DNA of 64,000 nt from Dreissena polymorpha (lineage: Eukaryota; Mollusca; Bivalvia; Myida; Dreissenidae), in assembly GCF_020536995.1 (NCBI RefSeq), contig NW_026273339.1, forward strand, positions 74,501-138,500, read 5' to 3'. This document shows, one piece after another, positions 10,233 through 23,659 of the stretch (within the stretch, counting starts at the first letter, position 1; every line of letters starts with the position of its first letter). The translations under genes and the position numbers were made by a program. The notes below the pieces were generated by a model. That model did not search any database. It saw only the letters and a program-made list of their open reading frames with translations, and was not told the origin of the DNA.

Positions 10233-13200
10233 ATAAAACATCATTTTACACTGTAAATGTCAAGCAGAGACGAGAGACAAGCAATAATATATATGGGTTA
10301 TCAAATGACAAGATATTTATTGCGAATACCGATAACGTTGCATACAACCAACGGATAATACAGGATTTATTGCTGCTTTAATAACATGAATTCTCACTTG
10401 ATTGAATACATCAATCCGCGGGACAAGTTCAAGAAAAAGTCCCGCACATTGTTACGCACACCTCGGTATTTCCTTAAAGCATTTACTCATTTACTTAGGT
10501 CATTGGCAAAACATAACGTTAACAGTTATTTGAATGCATACAATCGATGCCGACAAGTCTAAAATGATATATGAGTTTAATTACTGTTAATATGTTTTGT
10601 GTTTCATAGAGTTCGATGTTTTCCCAGAACGTTATTGTAAAATTTAAAAAACGCTGTGTAAGGTTGGATCTCGAGACAGTACAATTAAATTGGGATAATA
10701 ATAAATGCGCTGGTATACTTGTCATTGTATTTTGCATCTGAAGATCAATACTCTAATTGTCAAGGGCTTCATTGTTGTTTTGTTGTACACATTCTTTCCA
10801 CTGTAAGACTAAATATTGAGCTTTCTGTCTGGAATTTTTAATTAGCAGTAAACCACTAGACTGTCCGGCGCATAAAACGTTTATTGCTTTTCAACTATGC
10901 TTGATGTTGACAATTCACTGCGAGCTGGTTAAAGTGTGAATCGGCGGAGATGAGTGTCGTTTCTGGGTAACGTTATGAATCAGAAAACTACATAAATAGT
11001 GGCCTAATACAAAGGAAGCTGATTACATTTTCAGCTGATAGGATCTTATATTTTTCATTTGTTAACTGCGACATATTACTCGGACTAGATTATAAATAAC
11101 TTATTTTTGTTACGCTTGATTTTGATTCAACAAAAACAAGCGAACAACAACAACAGTTTGATACAAAAAAGTAGTAGTACAAACAGTTATTACGTACTTT
11201 GCAAAAAGTTCAAGTGCGTATGAGGTCATGCGACAAATTCATGATCGCAGAGTTATAGCGAATATACATTCGATATTTTGTTTCAATCAGGGGGTGTGGA
11301 TATATGATGAATTAAAAACAGTGATCTAGCCTTTTTATTTGTAATAAATCAGGCTCGGCACAATATAACAAACTCGGCTCGGCAAGCATAATTTTTGTCC
11401 TTAGCCTCGTGCGATATGTTGCAAAATATTACAAAATGACGATAGCATGTTATTATTTTCATATTCTTTACGTCAAATCAAATACAAATACTTGAAGCAG
11501 ATAGCGTTGCAGTCTCAGAACCAGAGTAGCCGGTCATTTTTTGTCAACATGATTGGTCGACTGTGGCAATTATGTTGCCTTAGAAAACCTGGTTGATTAG
11601 ACAGAAAAAGTTGTTGTTTGGCATTTAATTAGCAATATGCAGAAGAGAGGGTAAAATAAATTAAATATTGCTTCCGTAATTTTTACTGGTAACATTAATC
11701 CGTAAAATAGATTAGTCAATTAGCATTTCATTGAATATTATATTTGCTATCAAGTAATTTAAAATCTATATTACTTTGATATTCACGTATGTTCTTCATC
11801 CAATGGCGTGATTCGGGAATTCACCGTAAACCAACGGTCGTGCAGCAAGTATGGATTTGGAATTTTACCCCAAAGTTGGTCGCTGACATCTAAGGTGTTA
11901 CGTCGATTAATAGAACCTATAAATTAAGTTCAAAATCAATTGCAGTGTGCCCGAGTAACGTCATTACCAAACTTGTTACTATTGAAACGAACATAATACA
12001 ACTTGATTATACATTATTATGTTTTATTTTCTAGATAATTATAATGTATTTGGAATTTTGCAATCAAACGGGTATACTAATATTGTTGACTTATGATACA
12101 AACTTATAATTTCATAGTTGTTAACATACATTCATATATAGAGATGTACATACCATTGGTATAAACCTCGGTCGGTCAATATTCTGCACATCTTGAAATT
12201 AATCAACATTAAAGTGAACAAAATGTACACACATATAAGTGCAAACATATGATAGACACAGTCCCCATGTCATAATAAGAATTTACTTGACCGCTAATAG
12301 CCACTGGAAACATGTAATATATCCAAATTAAAGATATATAAGTAAATTTGATTTACTGAATCAATCTGAATATGTTGTTAGATTAAAGACACACACGATG
12401 GAATCAAGATGCACCAGCAGGAGAAGAGTACTAATACCAAACAAAGAGTCCTTTAATTTCATGCAAGTGACCACTTACCGAACAATAAGACTCAACACAA
12501 ACACACATGAAAAACACACTTTAAGAATTAATTAAAGTAGAATCACAGCTCCGGAACCCTTGGTAGCAAAACACGTCATTTGTTGGTTCCTCTTAAAGTA
12601 AAGTGTACGGTTTGACCGACATGTACCAAAGTTATGTAAATAGCATGCGGTGTTCGAAGTTGAATGACATTTTCCGTGGTGTTGACCACGGTTTTTTGCT
12701 AGAAATAAGTATGTATACTGTGAAAAGCACACACTTATAAAATCATATAACAATATTAAACAATGTGTTGATAATCATACAAGAGTGAAATAAACACAGG
12801 CATATACAATTTTTGTTTAATATATTGTTTCGATTGTTGGTGTAGAAAGGATGTCGGTTCTGAGTATCAATATTTATACTCATTGAGTATAATGCACATA
12901 TTTAATTTAAAAGCAGATTTCCTTCACAGCTTAAATATGGGCTTTATAAAAATAAAATTTCCAAAATCACAAACAAATGTATTGCCTCAGTGAAGGTATA
13001 CTATTTAAGTTTTAATTGTAATGATGTATCCATGTTTAAAATTGTTCGGTTCGCTTCATTGTAAGAACATTTCAATAACGACTAAGGGCACTTTTCATTT
13101 TTATATAATTCGTTGATTACTGTTGTCAAATTAAGTACGGGCGAAACTAACGTATCAATTTCCCGCCTGAATTTCGCATTTCTCAGACTTTATAAGTTTT

Positions 13201-13328
13201 AAGTTAGAACCTGTAATAATAATTAATGCCATATGCGCCTCGAGCGTTAGATCCTTCGCTTCCAATCTAAAGGAACCGAATTTATTCTAAGAATTGATAA
13301 GGTCTTTTAAATAGTTATTCACTTGTTT
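10233..13328. other. Long AT-rich stretch without recognised genes
   Basis: No mobile element with defined ends is recognised. A 73-codon minus-strand frame at 12,532-12,753 encodes four cysteines and follows a plausible acceptor (TTATTTCTAG). It also contains a perfect hairpin, CCGTGGT-GTTG-ACCACGG, around 12,674-12,691. It is too weak to call as an exon. Confidence 0.4.
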
Positions 13329-14521
13329 TGAATTTAATTTGACAAATTCTGAAATAGGAAAGCCCTTGGTTTTTTAGAAGCGCTTTTCCCGCCGAAGAAG
13401 TCATACAATATGGCTGCTCAATTAACTACATTTAATAAGTATTGTATTTTTGACGATGCTTCGAAGAACGAATTCTTCACAATGGCGACCTATGTAAAAG
13501 ACCGAGCCAGTCCGATTGAGATAGCTCGATTTTTCTAATCGGCATACCTCGCTGATTATCATTGATAAAGGTAAAAGGAGGCTCAGCTATAATAGGACAT
13601 CATATTCTGCGAAAAAGATTTAATAATAGTTTGAAAACATTAATTTTAAATCAGTTATATTTAATCCATTATATGTGTATAGATCAATGAAACAACTATG
13701 CATTTTCTGTATTGTATTTGACATTTGTCGTGATTTTGCAAATAAATTGCGAATGAAAACGTGTATAATTAACGTTTAACGCAATCATGAGTGTAAAGAA
13801 AACGAAATTGAATCTGCCATTTGTAAAACGTTATAGCGAATATGGTATATAAACAACATAATAGCCGGTCGATATCCATGAAACTCGCTTTTATGCGTGC
13901 TTTCTCATTTTGCATATTTAATAAACTTTTCAAACAAAAATTACATAGCCACATCAATGCACATACTATGTTTGATAATTCATTCGTTTGTTTGATATTG
14001 TTTGCTGTTTTAAACACATATTAGGTCATATCGCGGAGATTTAGTTAACCTTACCATGTGTTCATGGGCGAACTCACGTATACAAGTGCTCTTATGACTA
14101 TGTGCTCATACCTACTTTGGGAATCATCATAAAAGTATCGTCGTACTTAACGAACAAACATGCCTAAGCTTATTGAATTAGAGAAAAAACAATAATCAAA
14201 AAGACAAAATTATATATTCATACACATGGGCTTTTGAAATCACATCCGTACACAATTATCATTTACTTAGGAAAGGAAACAACGAAATATAAAGTTTGGT
14301 ATGATATACTTGTGAAATTAAAGAGCATGTTGTAATTAAAGAGCATGTCAAGTTTTGAATAAATCTAATGAAACGTAATGTCATAACCAACACATGTTTT
14401 ACTGTAACAGAATTTTTTTTAAATATAAGTGGTACAGAAAATACACGTAGAATATTTTTTTAAAGATATTTAAAGATGTTATATTTGATCAACAATGTAA
14501 CCCGCCTCCCGCTTTCGCTGA

Positions 14522-14591
14522 ATGGGTCAAGTTCCCCACGGGTACTACCTCCTCGTATGGGTTAAGTTCCCCACGGGTACTACCTCCCCGT
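14522..14591 (+). repeat. Two-unit tandem repeat, about 35 bp
   Basis: Two adjacent units share AAGTTCCCCACGGGTACTAC followed by CTCC and CGTA. The short overlapping frames in both directions across this stretch are its by-products. Confidence 0.85.
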
Positions 14592-14798
14592 ACCCCCAAA
14601 TGTTTTTTCTTTTTGGCATAATTTTTGTACACATTTTTTTTCTTACCCAAAATGTTCGTACCCACATACACAATTGTGGTGATGTAGATAAACTTAAATT
14701 GATGCTTTTATATCCATCCTTTTCAAAAGCATCGTCACCCCAGTACTCTAAGAACTTTGATTTGATATTGCAAACAAGTTTGTATTCCTTATTTGTAC

Positions 14799-15559
14799 TA
14801 GAGCTGTAACGATTTGGTTCGATGCATCGAAAAACCGGTTCAACGCCGCCGATTCGATTTAGATACAAATACGGCCAATTTCGATTCAATTCACTGCAAT
14901 CCCGATTGATCCACATTTTAAACCTTACTTTTCAAATCCGTCGTCTAAATTTTCTTGTCATTTGTAATACGTCGTGTGATGGTCAATAGCCGATATGGCA
15001 TCCAATGAATGAATGAATAACATGCTGAGCATTACATCAGCCGGTAAAATGGCTTTTTCAACCGCGCAGAAAGACGCACCGTTAAAATTAAAATCAAAAG
15101 TATAGGAACCTTTCGGGTTTCGCGAAGGTTCTGATGCAAAGGCAACTGTCAAAACATGTTTTGTTGACGTAAGTTACCCTTAATCTGGAAGCACTAAAAG
15201 CCACATTTAAAGAGAAAACACTCGGTTGATATTTCAGATGTGATACATTGTGCATTTTATGTTATTTAAGAATAACTCAACAGGAATTTTTGTTTAATGA
15301 ATTTGTTACTTAAAAAACAATGTTGCGATTTTAAATTTTAAATTTTATTTAAAAAAATAAACACTTTAAATGTATTACATAATCAGTTAATAACAAATAC
15401 CAAACATATTAATTCATGCCCTGGACAAACCAAACATGAAATAGTTTGCAAACTAAGCAGCAACTAGTTTAATTTGAATCGAATCGAAAATAATTGAATA
15501 AGACTATTTGGTATCGAAATCGAATCGAATCGAATGATGGGTGAATCGTTACAGCTCTA
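14799..15559. mobile_element. hAT-type MITE, 761 bp, with 8-bp target duplication
   Basis: Terminal inverted repeats TAGAGCTGTAACGATT and AATCGTTACAGCTCTA are flanked by a perfect 8-bp duplication ATTTGTAC (14,791-14,798 and 15,560-15,567). An 8-bp duplication with this terminus is characteristic of the hAT superfamily. No transposase frame survives, so it is non-autonomous. An internal arm pair, AGGAACCTTTCGG and CGAAGGTTCT, lies near 15,102-15,133. The perfect target duplication suggests a fairly young insertion. Confidence 0.92.
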
Positions 15560-15639
15560 ATTTGTACAACTATCTGCGACTTTTTGCCGTTCATATGCTT
15601 GACTGAACATTTGATCAAACGGATATTGCAGTACACTAA

Positions 15640-17466
15640 TACACACACAGAAAATTGCAAAACTTTGCAAAAAATATCGTTAGCGTACAATGATTGTACA
15701 TGCTAGTGAATTATTGTGCAGGAAAATAAGAGCAACAATACAAAAAAACAGCAGCATGGCGGATCGTCATGAAAAATGTTAGAAAACATTCAGACAAATC
15801 AAATATCAGACTTATGGAGATAATTGGTGGTTAGCGTGTGGCTATGATAATAATTAGTAAACACATCATTTTTAATGAAAAATAAATACATTATAACTAA
15901 CTTCAACTTCTTTAGAAAAGCATTATAACAAGGTATTCAACAAATGTCCTTTCACGATGTTAACATGTATAGCGTGTATTGTATACATTTATCGGTAAGC
16001 ATGTGATTTATTAAGTAATACTACTCTAGCATTTTGTGAAATCGCATACGCATATAATTGGAGCCGTTTACAGCCTTGCAAAGATAAATTACGCATTTTT
16101 GGGGGTTTATACTGAACTCTATTAAGTAATACATGAACTCATGTATAATTCATAAGGATTGTTTAAAATTTGAAGCGGAATTAATTAACATGTGTGTGTT
16201 GTCTTGTCTATTTTAAAGTGAGTTCTCAACGGATTTGCGAAAAGAGTATACGTAACCGATTACATAAGTACATTTCAGAACTGCCGAATGGTTTATCGGT
16301 TGCAATTTTAGTCAAGTAAGACCCTTCCAAAGATAATATGTGAACACATTCATTTGCAACATTTTAAATAAAATATGCCATCTTGAATGTCAATTTGTAT
16401 CACACAGTGCCATTACTGAACATAACGATAATATGTTCAATTTATTAGGTGACAGTGTTCATATTTAAATAATATTTTGCATCTGTTAAACCAAACACTA
16501 TTCGGTGTCACGGGTATTAATAGTACGTGATAGCATCAGCCATCTAATGCTACAGTTTACTAAAACCTATGATACGTCCAAATAACATGTGTTTTACCAA
16601 CTTACTCAACGAATGTCTTGTATTCATTTTTTTCACAACAAGTGAGCACGAAGATTGAACTCGGGACGGACATATGCAAAGGCGAGTATAATTTTCAAAG
16701 TAAAACTTAAACTCTATAAGTTATGTTGTTACGAAACGAACACTTTAAACATGTGTGTGCGGTGTTACGATATTCGTGTTCATTTCGTCAAGTGTGTATG
16801 GAATTAACTGTGGGCTCAAGTGCGAGGTTAGGCTAGACATTAAAGCGTTCTAAACACTGAAACTGCTCGAAGACAAGAACGCAGCAGTAATAGTTGATTT
16901 ATGTTTTCTATGTGTTACATTTTGTCCTGCAATCTATGGGCATTTGATAACTATCCGTAAATAACAGACTTCCAGGGGTAAAAAAGTATCTTGCACATTT
17001 TTTGTCCTATATTTGCTTGTCACAACCATCTGCTGTTTGTTTAATGTGAACCATTTATATTCAGTGAAAATCATTTGTATTACGCTATATTGTAATCAAT
17101 ATATCAGTATCATAATAACAGATTGACATGTAACTTAAAACAATAAACATTTTGTTCCAAGCTGAAAACGAAGCTAATTTGATGTTATGTATTGATGTTA
17201 TGTATTGATGTTAGTTTCATTTAACTACTAAGTAACCAATATTGATATTTGACGTCGTATGATGATGATATACATTAATGATACTACCTCTGTCATAATA
17301 ATTAGGTAATTATACGGCTAAAGAAGTATTTATTTGCAAACTTGTCTTGTGTCAATTCATGAAAACGGCATTAAATGTCTCCCTTGCCAGTTCCAATGCG
17401 GCGAACCTCAGTTTCATTGTTTTTCGTGTATTGTGTGCTTACGGTTGTGTAGTATAGATAGCTTGT
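15640..17466. other. AT-rich intergenic DNA
   Basis: Nothing is recognised apart from a short tandem TGATGTTATGTATT at about 17,181-17,212. Confidence 0.5.
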
Positions 17467-17470
17467 TTAA

Positions 17471-17682
17471 CCCATGTATGCCTAGTGGATTCTCCCATCC
17501 TTCCTATTTGGTTCAATTTATTTCCAAAATTAGGGATGTCTAGTATATTTTTTTTATATATTTAGAATATCTCATACAGAAATTCATTTAAGCAAACAGC
17601 GCAGACCCTGCATCATGCGGCATCTCATCTGGGTCTACGCTGTCTGCCATTGCCTTTTTTCTAGACACTAGGCATAAATGGG
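17471..17682. mobile_element. TTAA-flanked MITE, 212 bp
   Basis: The element is flanked by TTAA on both sides (17,467-17,470 and 17,683-17,686). Its ends are inverted: CCCATGTATGCCTAGTG and CACTAGGCATAAATGGG. The interior hairpin CAGCGCAGACCC / GGGTCTACGCTG surrounds a GC-richer loop. The architecture matches piggyBac-type non-autonomous elements. The 69-codon frame across its left part is spurious. Confidence 0.88.
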
Positions 17683-17774
17683 TTAAGATATTGGACTACC
17701 ATACGCATTAAATCACTGTTTCCCTGTCCTGCCTTACCAGCATTGTTGACCACTATTTAACGTGCATATATTAA

Positions 17775-18274
17775 AGAGGCCTTTTCACAGATTTTGGCAT
17801 GTTTTGAATTTTGTCATTAAATGCTTTATATTGATAAATGTAATCATTGGATATAAAAAGCTCTAGTAAAAAATTCAAGAGTAAAATTAAAAAAAGACAA
17901 AAAATGTAACCCTCAACAGGACTCGAACCACTGACCCCGGGAGTCCTGGAGTATAAAGACGACTTAGACCACTCGGCCATCCTTCCGGATACAATGTCAG
18001 ATGTATTTTATACCTTATATAAGTAATCCTCGTAGTTTCACAAAATATAACGACAGCAACAGAACTCTCCACATTATAAATTCGTTTCGCGTTGCAAAGC
18101 TTTATAATTTTCGGGTTTTAAATGTTCAAAAGATGCATATACTGGCTATTTTAGAGCACAGTAAATGGTCAGTAGTACTGTTTCCTCGCAAATATCATAA
18201 CTATAAAGACAATTTGCGAATCTGAAACCACTTTTTTCAATTTTGTCAATTCGCCCAAACGTGAAAAAGCCCCT
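17775..18274 (-). mobile_element. TTAA-type MITE with tRNA-like module, copy 2 (best preserved)
   Basis: This 500-bp copy has exact TTAA on both sides (17,771-17,774 and 18,275-18,278) and ends AGAGGCCTTTTCAC / GTGAAAAAGCCCCT. It is inverted relative to the copy at 9.7 kb. Both intragenic Pol III boxes of the tRNA-like segment are intact, making it the best copy for defining the family. It sits only about 90 bp from an unrelated TTAA element. Confidence 0.88.
17909..17985 (-). other. tRNA-like module with intact A and B boxes
   Basis: On the minus strand TGGCCGAGTGGTCTAAG (17,963-17,979) fits the Leu/Ser-type A box and GGTTCGAGTCC (17,919-17,929) fits the B box. Spacing and a variable-arm-like GGACTCCCGGGGTC recall a class II tRNA. 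The acceptor and T stems contain mismatches, so a functional tRNA is unlikely. The module may still recruit Pol III. Confidence 0.75.
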
Positions 18275-18278
18275 TTAA

Positions 18279-19384
18279 TGTTTTCTTATAAATATTTGAA
18301 ACCAAATGAATTAATTACTTAACCAATCATTATGTTATATGCAAAAATATCGCATTTTATAAATACCTAAATTTTACATTTCAAATTTCAAAATCCACAG
18401 AAAAATGACAGATTACGTATAAGCGTTATGGCAATATTACAATATGCAACATTGGGTAATGGCTACTATTAGCATATGCATATACTTAATACTGTCTGTA
18501 CAAACTTCTTAAAGCGTTGCGCAAGTTCTAGATATTTTCATCAAAATTACAGCGTCTATATAAATAGCATCATGTGATGGAAGTTGGACGTAGTATCCTG
18601 ATTGTTTTCTTTTTTTTCTGAAGCAACCAGGTAGAAATACCTTAAATTAACATTAAATATGACTCGTATGCTTGTTCAATCCAACTACATAAATTATATA
18701 TACTCATACTTGTTTCATAATATACTAATTAATGTCACAAATCTATGCATATACACAACATAGATTAAAATATTAAGTTAAAGGTAGATTTTAGATATTA
18801 TATGTTCTAAAACCATATTTGGGAGCATTTATTCTGACGTGATGCTAACTTACAAATACAACTTCTTACCAAAATATGTATTAGATCGACAAACGCTAAG
18901 GTATTTTATGCATGGAACAACTGATAAATGTTCAAAACAATGGTTTGATATTGTTAGCTATTTCATCGGGTGGAAATGTGCTCGTCACACAGGCAAAATG
19001 CATGTATTTTCTGTTAAACCATGCACCATGGTTTCTTCACCATGCAACAACTTATTAAAGTCATCACGTTTTCAAATGGGTTGTTATTATTATATGTTTC
19101 TGCATACGTGTAGATGAAAAAATCTACGTTTAATCGCACTACATTGCCCGTTTTTACAAATAATGCAAAATGTGTTGAAACAAAATACAACTAACTCACT
19201 ATGTAGAATCATCCGTGACATTTCATAGCATGCGGTCCTTAGCGCCACCTTGGAAGTAGCATTTGCTAATGTATCAATGCATCGCAAAAAGGTGGCGCCC
19301 GTGATTAACGGCCGTGTAGCACTGACCATGATAACAGTTGGTGATGACAAGACATCATCTACGCAATATAAAATGTCACGATAT
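18279..19384. other. AT-rich intergenic DNA
   Basis: Only short random frames are seen. Just beyond, a 9-bp inverted pair GCGCCACCT / AGGTGGCGC lies at 19,242-19,298 if one counts the MITE shoulder. Confidence 0.45.
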
Positions 19385-19637
19385 GGGCCGTGCTCTGTGA
19401 CAAAAGGGGCTTAATGCGTGTGTGTAGTGTGTCGTCCCATATTAGCCGGTGCAGTCTGCAAAGGACTAACCAGGGACGACACGTTCCGCTTTTATGATAT
19501 GTTTTTTTTCAATAGCGACAATCCAGTTTAGGAGGAAAGTTTCGTCCCATAAGCATAAGCATGTGCGGACCACACAGGCTAATCTGGGACGACACTTTAC
19601 GCACACGCATTAAACCCCCTGTTTACAGAGCACGGCT
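19385..19637. mobile_element. MITE, CGTGCTCTGTGA family, copy 2
   Basis: Ends GGCCGTGCTCTGTGA and CAGAGCACGGC are inverted. The interior carries TGTCGTCCCATATTAGCC and CTAATCTGGGACGACAC, matching the copy at 5.5 kb. It is non-coding. Confidence 0.88.
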
Positions 19638-20073
19638 TATATTTATTGCGTTAATCTTTAACACAATATACAATCTATATCTTATTAGAGATCGCGTTCC
19701 TTTTTCTCGCTGTAATCCAACTGATTCATAACTGATTGAATTCATAAATCAGCAAGACAAGACCTCGCCTAAGTTTCGTGAATGGGAATTGTTATTGCCC
19801 ACTCATCCGCATTTCTTTGTCCGCAATATATACTGAAAATATAGAACAAATGAAATTCCAGTAATATATCAGGAGAGTAGTTCTTGCTAACATCCGCTAG
19901 TACTTTTGTGCAAATGCCCTATTTGCTGTACACCTATTGGAAAACATACAATACGACATCAAACATGTGATAATGACTTGACATTTAAACCGGCTGAATT
20001 CCATGCCGAAATTCACACTTAGCCCAGACTTATTTCATAACATCATCGTGTCAATAAAATAACCTAATATTAC

Positions 20074-20492
20074 AGGGACCTTTTCTCATTGTGATAAATT
20101 GACATACATGTAACAAAATGTTTCAGATTCGCAAAGGTTCGAAGTAGTTTAGTTTGTTTGCTAGTAAACAGTAATACTGTAAATTTACCACGCTCTAAAT
20201 TATCCATTTAATGCACTTTTGTCGTTTTACATATCTGAAAATAATAAAGCGTAACGAAACGATTGCATAATTTGGAAAGTGCTGTTGATGGTTTTATATT
20301 TTGTGACATTACGAGGATTGTATGTATTATGTCCGAGTAGTTTAAATGCTAAAGGATCAGTGGTTCGAGCCCAGGTGTGGCTTTTTTATTTATGTGTTGT
20401 TTGTTTTAAATTGTAACTCTTCCGATGTTTACATTAATACATTTAAAGCATTTACATTAAAACTTCAAAATATGCCAACATCAGTGAAACTA
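20074..20492 (+). mobile_element. TTAA-type MITE with tRNA-like module, copy 3 (decayed)
   Basis: It starts AGGGACCTTTTCTCATT after TTAC and keeps the same interior order as the other copies, including a shrunken tRNA-like segment (GTCCGAGTAGTTTAAATGC, then GGTTCGAGCCC). The right terminus has lost the GGCCCC part. It is the oldest-looking of the three long copies. Confidence 0.7.
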
Positions 20493-20579
20493 TAAAATAT
20501 ATGCTACTTGTTTGAAATCCCCGCAACAGGCTCCCTTATGTATTACATATTAAATAAAAGTTTTCCACCACGTATAAAT

Positions 20580-21260
20580 TATAGTATAAACACAAACAAT
20601 ACGCAAAACATTAGAACCTAATTTCTCGAAAAACTCACAACAAAACAAAAACCGAATAAACTATTATACAGCAGTCAAATAAATAATATCATTAACGAAC
20701 CATCCACATTCCAAATAAAATGGCAAAATATATTCCAAGAGCATGCATAAAACTGGAAATTATATCTAAAACAACAACAATCGACATCACACTTAGAAAC
20801 TTTAAGTACAAATACCAACATCAAATAATCGCGACCAATACATATCTCTTTAAATCCAAGTTTCTTACTCAAATTTATGCAACGTCTGTGGTGAAAACAT
20901 CGAAACTATAGAACATCTATTTTGGAAGTGCAAATACATCCAGCCTATTTGGAAGAAATGACATCCTTTCTCGAACAACAACAACTAAACGTTCAACTAT
21001 CCTTCTTAAGATATTGAATTTAAATTTATATCAATAGACTGTAATACTATCGTGAATCATATTCTTATATTGATGAAATATTTTATGTTTAACATGAAAT
21101 ACAGAAAATAAATACCAAATTCTAATTGTTTTATACATAAGTGGAAACTAAAAATCCAGATTGAGAAAGAAATAGCCCTCGGTAACGATACGTTGCATAT
21201 ATTGAACAAAAATGAAATCGAATTGAATTTTCATAATGCTTGTCCAATTATATACTATTC
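20580..21260 (+). mobile_element. Decayed LINE 3' end with zinc-finger-like C terminus
   Basis: A broken plus-strand reading of about 20,870-20,960 gives CNVCGENIETIEHLFWKC, the C-x2-C...H-x4-C pattern that follows the reverse transcriptase in L1/Tx1-like LINEs. Upstream short frames read like the connection region and downstream ones like the extreme C terminus. Several stops and frameshifts interrupt it. Only the 3' third is recognisable. Confidence 0.6.
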
Positions 21261-23659
21261 AGTGTTATGTTAGTTTCGTCATTTCAAATGTAAATATTGT
21301 TATTTGTTTGTAATCGTATACTAACATTGATAATATATAACAAAATACTGATTGTCATTGATAGAAATGTTACACACCAAGGCCTAAAACATTATCAGGC
21401 ATGTTTTCTGTATACTTTGTTAGAATCATTCTTTTCAAATAAAAAAAAACATGTATGTAAAAAATAAATGCTTTTAAATGAATACATAAAACGCATCAGT
21501 GAAGCGTTCCCTTTACAATTACTTAGAAAATAAAATAGGAATCAAATTCGAATAAATTCAAATTTTGTTAACTCATTGATTTGAACACATATAAAAAGAA
21601 GATACTTTCACTTGCACAATATAATGAAACTTATAGAAATATCAACTAAATTCCTACTTGTTTAAGCTTATACAAATATAATCTGAATTCATTCTTTTTA
21701 CAAGAATGCAAAAATTTAAATTTTGCAGTACAATACCCCATATCGTCGTAATGCATCTCAGGAAGAATCTATTAAGGGTGTAAAATCCAAACTACATAGT
21801 TTGGGTGTATGTGGAGTATATGCACATACTTCTATAATGCTGTGAATAAAGCTACGCGCGTTTATTTAAAATGGCGAAGTTTGTGTGCACTCATAATTCA
21901 TATAAAAAACTATGTAATAAACAAAGAAAGTGTTTCTTTTTTCGTCAAACGTATTTATTTGAAATGTCTCGTACACAATTAATTGGGGGTTTTATTTGAA
22001 GAAAGCTGGCGTTTGTTATAATACATTACTCTTGAATGCCCCACATCAAAAGTGCATAGGAATACACTCTGCTTGTCTGGATCTCATAGGACACAAATTG
22101 AAGGGGCTTCGTTTTCGAAAAGACCCCCATACATAGTAAATAAAGATATAAATACATACGATTTAGAGCATGCTAAATATGTTTCTTTCAAAACAGATTC
22201 GCCGAAACTTTAGTATCGCGATACATTTTTGAGTTATGTTCTTGGAAATTGGAAAAAAGTTGAACAAATAAACATTTGCACGTAACCATTCAGTATGTAT
22301 GAATGTATCATCACATATTTGTTTGGTTAATACAGTACATTTATATACTACAGAATTGTCAACATGGTGTGCAAATATTGCTATGACGGGCGATAGCAAC
22401 ATACCAATTCAAACCTGAGCTGTCTTTGACTTACGCTAATTATACAAAAAACTTTAGAATCAATTGTCAGAAAAGCAAACTGTGTAGCTTTGTTTAATGA
22501 TGGCCTGATATATTATATTATTGTCTTAAAAATAAACAAAATGTTAAAATAAATATTGTAAACAATAACCCACTATTAAAAACGCATAATCATATAGTTA
22601 TTTTACTACGCTGTAGGCTAATTTAATATTTCGTCTTTGGTAAGGACATCTAGTGGACGATGCGTACATTGCTAAAATTAAAAACATTTCACATTTATTT
22701 TTCAAGACTATATAAAGAAGATGTAAAAAAGAAATAAACAATCGTGCTGCTTAAAAGAGAAAACATGACGCCTATTTCTATTTTTTCTCATGTGTTGTTA
22801 TGGTAGTTGTGTGTTGTTTTTCGTAAAGATTTTCCTTAAAACAATGTTTACATAATAATTCAGAAGCTAAACATAACACGGTGTGTTCCTCATAATTGAA
22901 TGTTTGATTTAATCACAAGTCCTCAAAAAACAGGCAAACTTAACATTACTAAAATTATCTTATCATATATAACATGAACAGTCCAGTCGCTACAAAATGA
23001 GACAAAAAGCTCATTCATGTGTACTTTATTTATGGCAGAGAACCAATTTTAAAACATTGAGCAACACTAAAGCATTGAGCAACAGAACAAATTCATTTTC
23101 CAAAACAAACACGTATATATCAAACACACATGAATGAGCACAACGGGTTCACTATTTGAATGTGTATGTGCCTCTTCGTTTGACAATGTTAGGGCAAATA
23201 TCTTTTTAACACTTACGATAGCTCCTTGTGTCTTTGTCTAATTACAATGTCAACCCAATAGGGATTAGATTGACACGATTTTGTAAGGAAACAATATCAA
23301 GATTGTTTGAGCAACCTAACGAAAATGAGAAATGTTCTAATCGATGTTCTATATACAACAAACGTTGTACTGACATATTTTTTTGCGAAGATGAGGAATA
23401 AACAGTTCAATTCAAGTCAGTGTGCTGACTAAACACTGTAATAACAATAGGGAGATACCGTTGTCAATAAAAGCTGGAGATTTTGTCCAGCGCTTGTCTC
23501 CATATATGCACATTTGTTTTGCAAGTAAGGGGGTATATGTATTATCTACAAAACATTCCATGCTCGCAAATATTGTAAATGTTGTAATCACACCTCGGTT
23601 ATTCCATACTCACGACTTACTGAGTCGTGCATCTTGATAAATACAATATTAAGTATGAA
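21261..23659. other. AT-rich intergenic DNA, nothing recognised
   Basis: Short frames here (for example 22,163-22,402 minus) show no domain features. No terminal repeats are seen. Confidence 0.45.

Larger units (their letters stand above)
13329..15632 (+). repeat. Dispersed repeat, copy 2, split by two insertions
   Basis: Segments 13,329-13,452, 14,763-14,798 and 15,560-15,632 together match 1-215. The first break holds about 1.3 kb of unidentified AT-rich sequence. The second is the hAT-type MITE at 14,799-15,559, whose removal with one target copy restores continuity with copy 1. This gives a relative order: duplication first, MITE insertion later. Confidence 0.6.

Noticed and set aside
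12532-12753. Minus-strand frame with four cysteines after a plausible acceptor, perhaps a secreted peptide exon
   Set aside because: The spacing of cysteines matches no family I know, there is no signal-peptide exon nearby, and frames of this size are expected by chance.
14489-14916. Overlapping frames on both strands near a Pro/Gly-rich stretch
   Set aside because: They span a 35-bp tandem repeat and the end of a hAT MITE.
17909-17985. Functional tRNA-Leu/Ser gene
   Set aside because: A and B boxes fit, but acceptor and T stems are mismatched and the segment is embedded in a repeated TTAA element.
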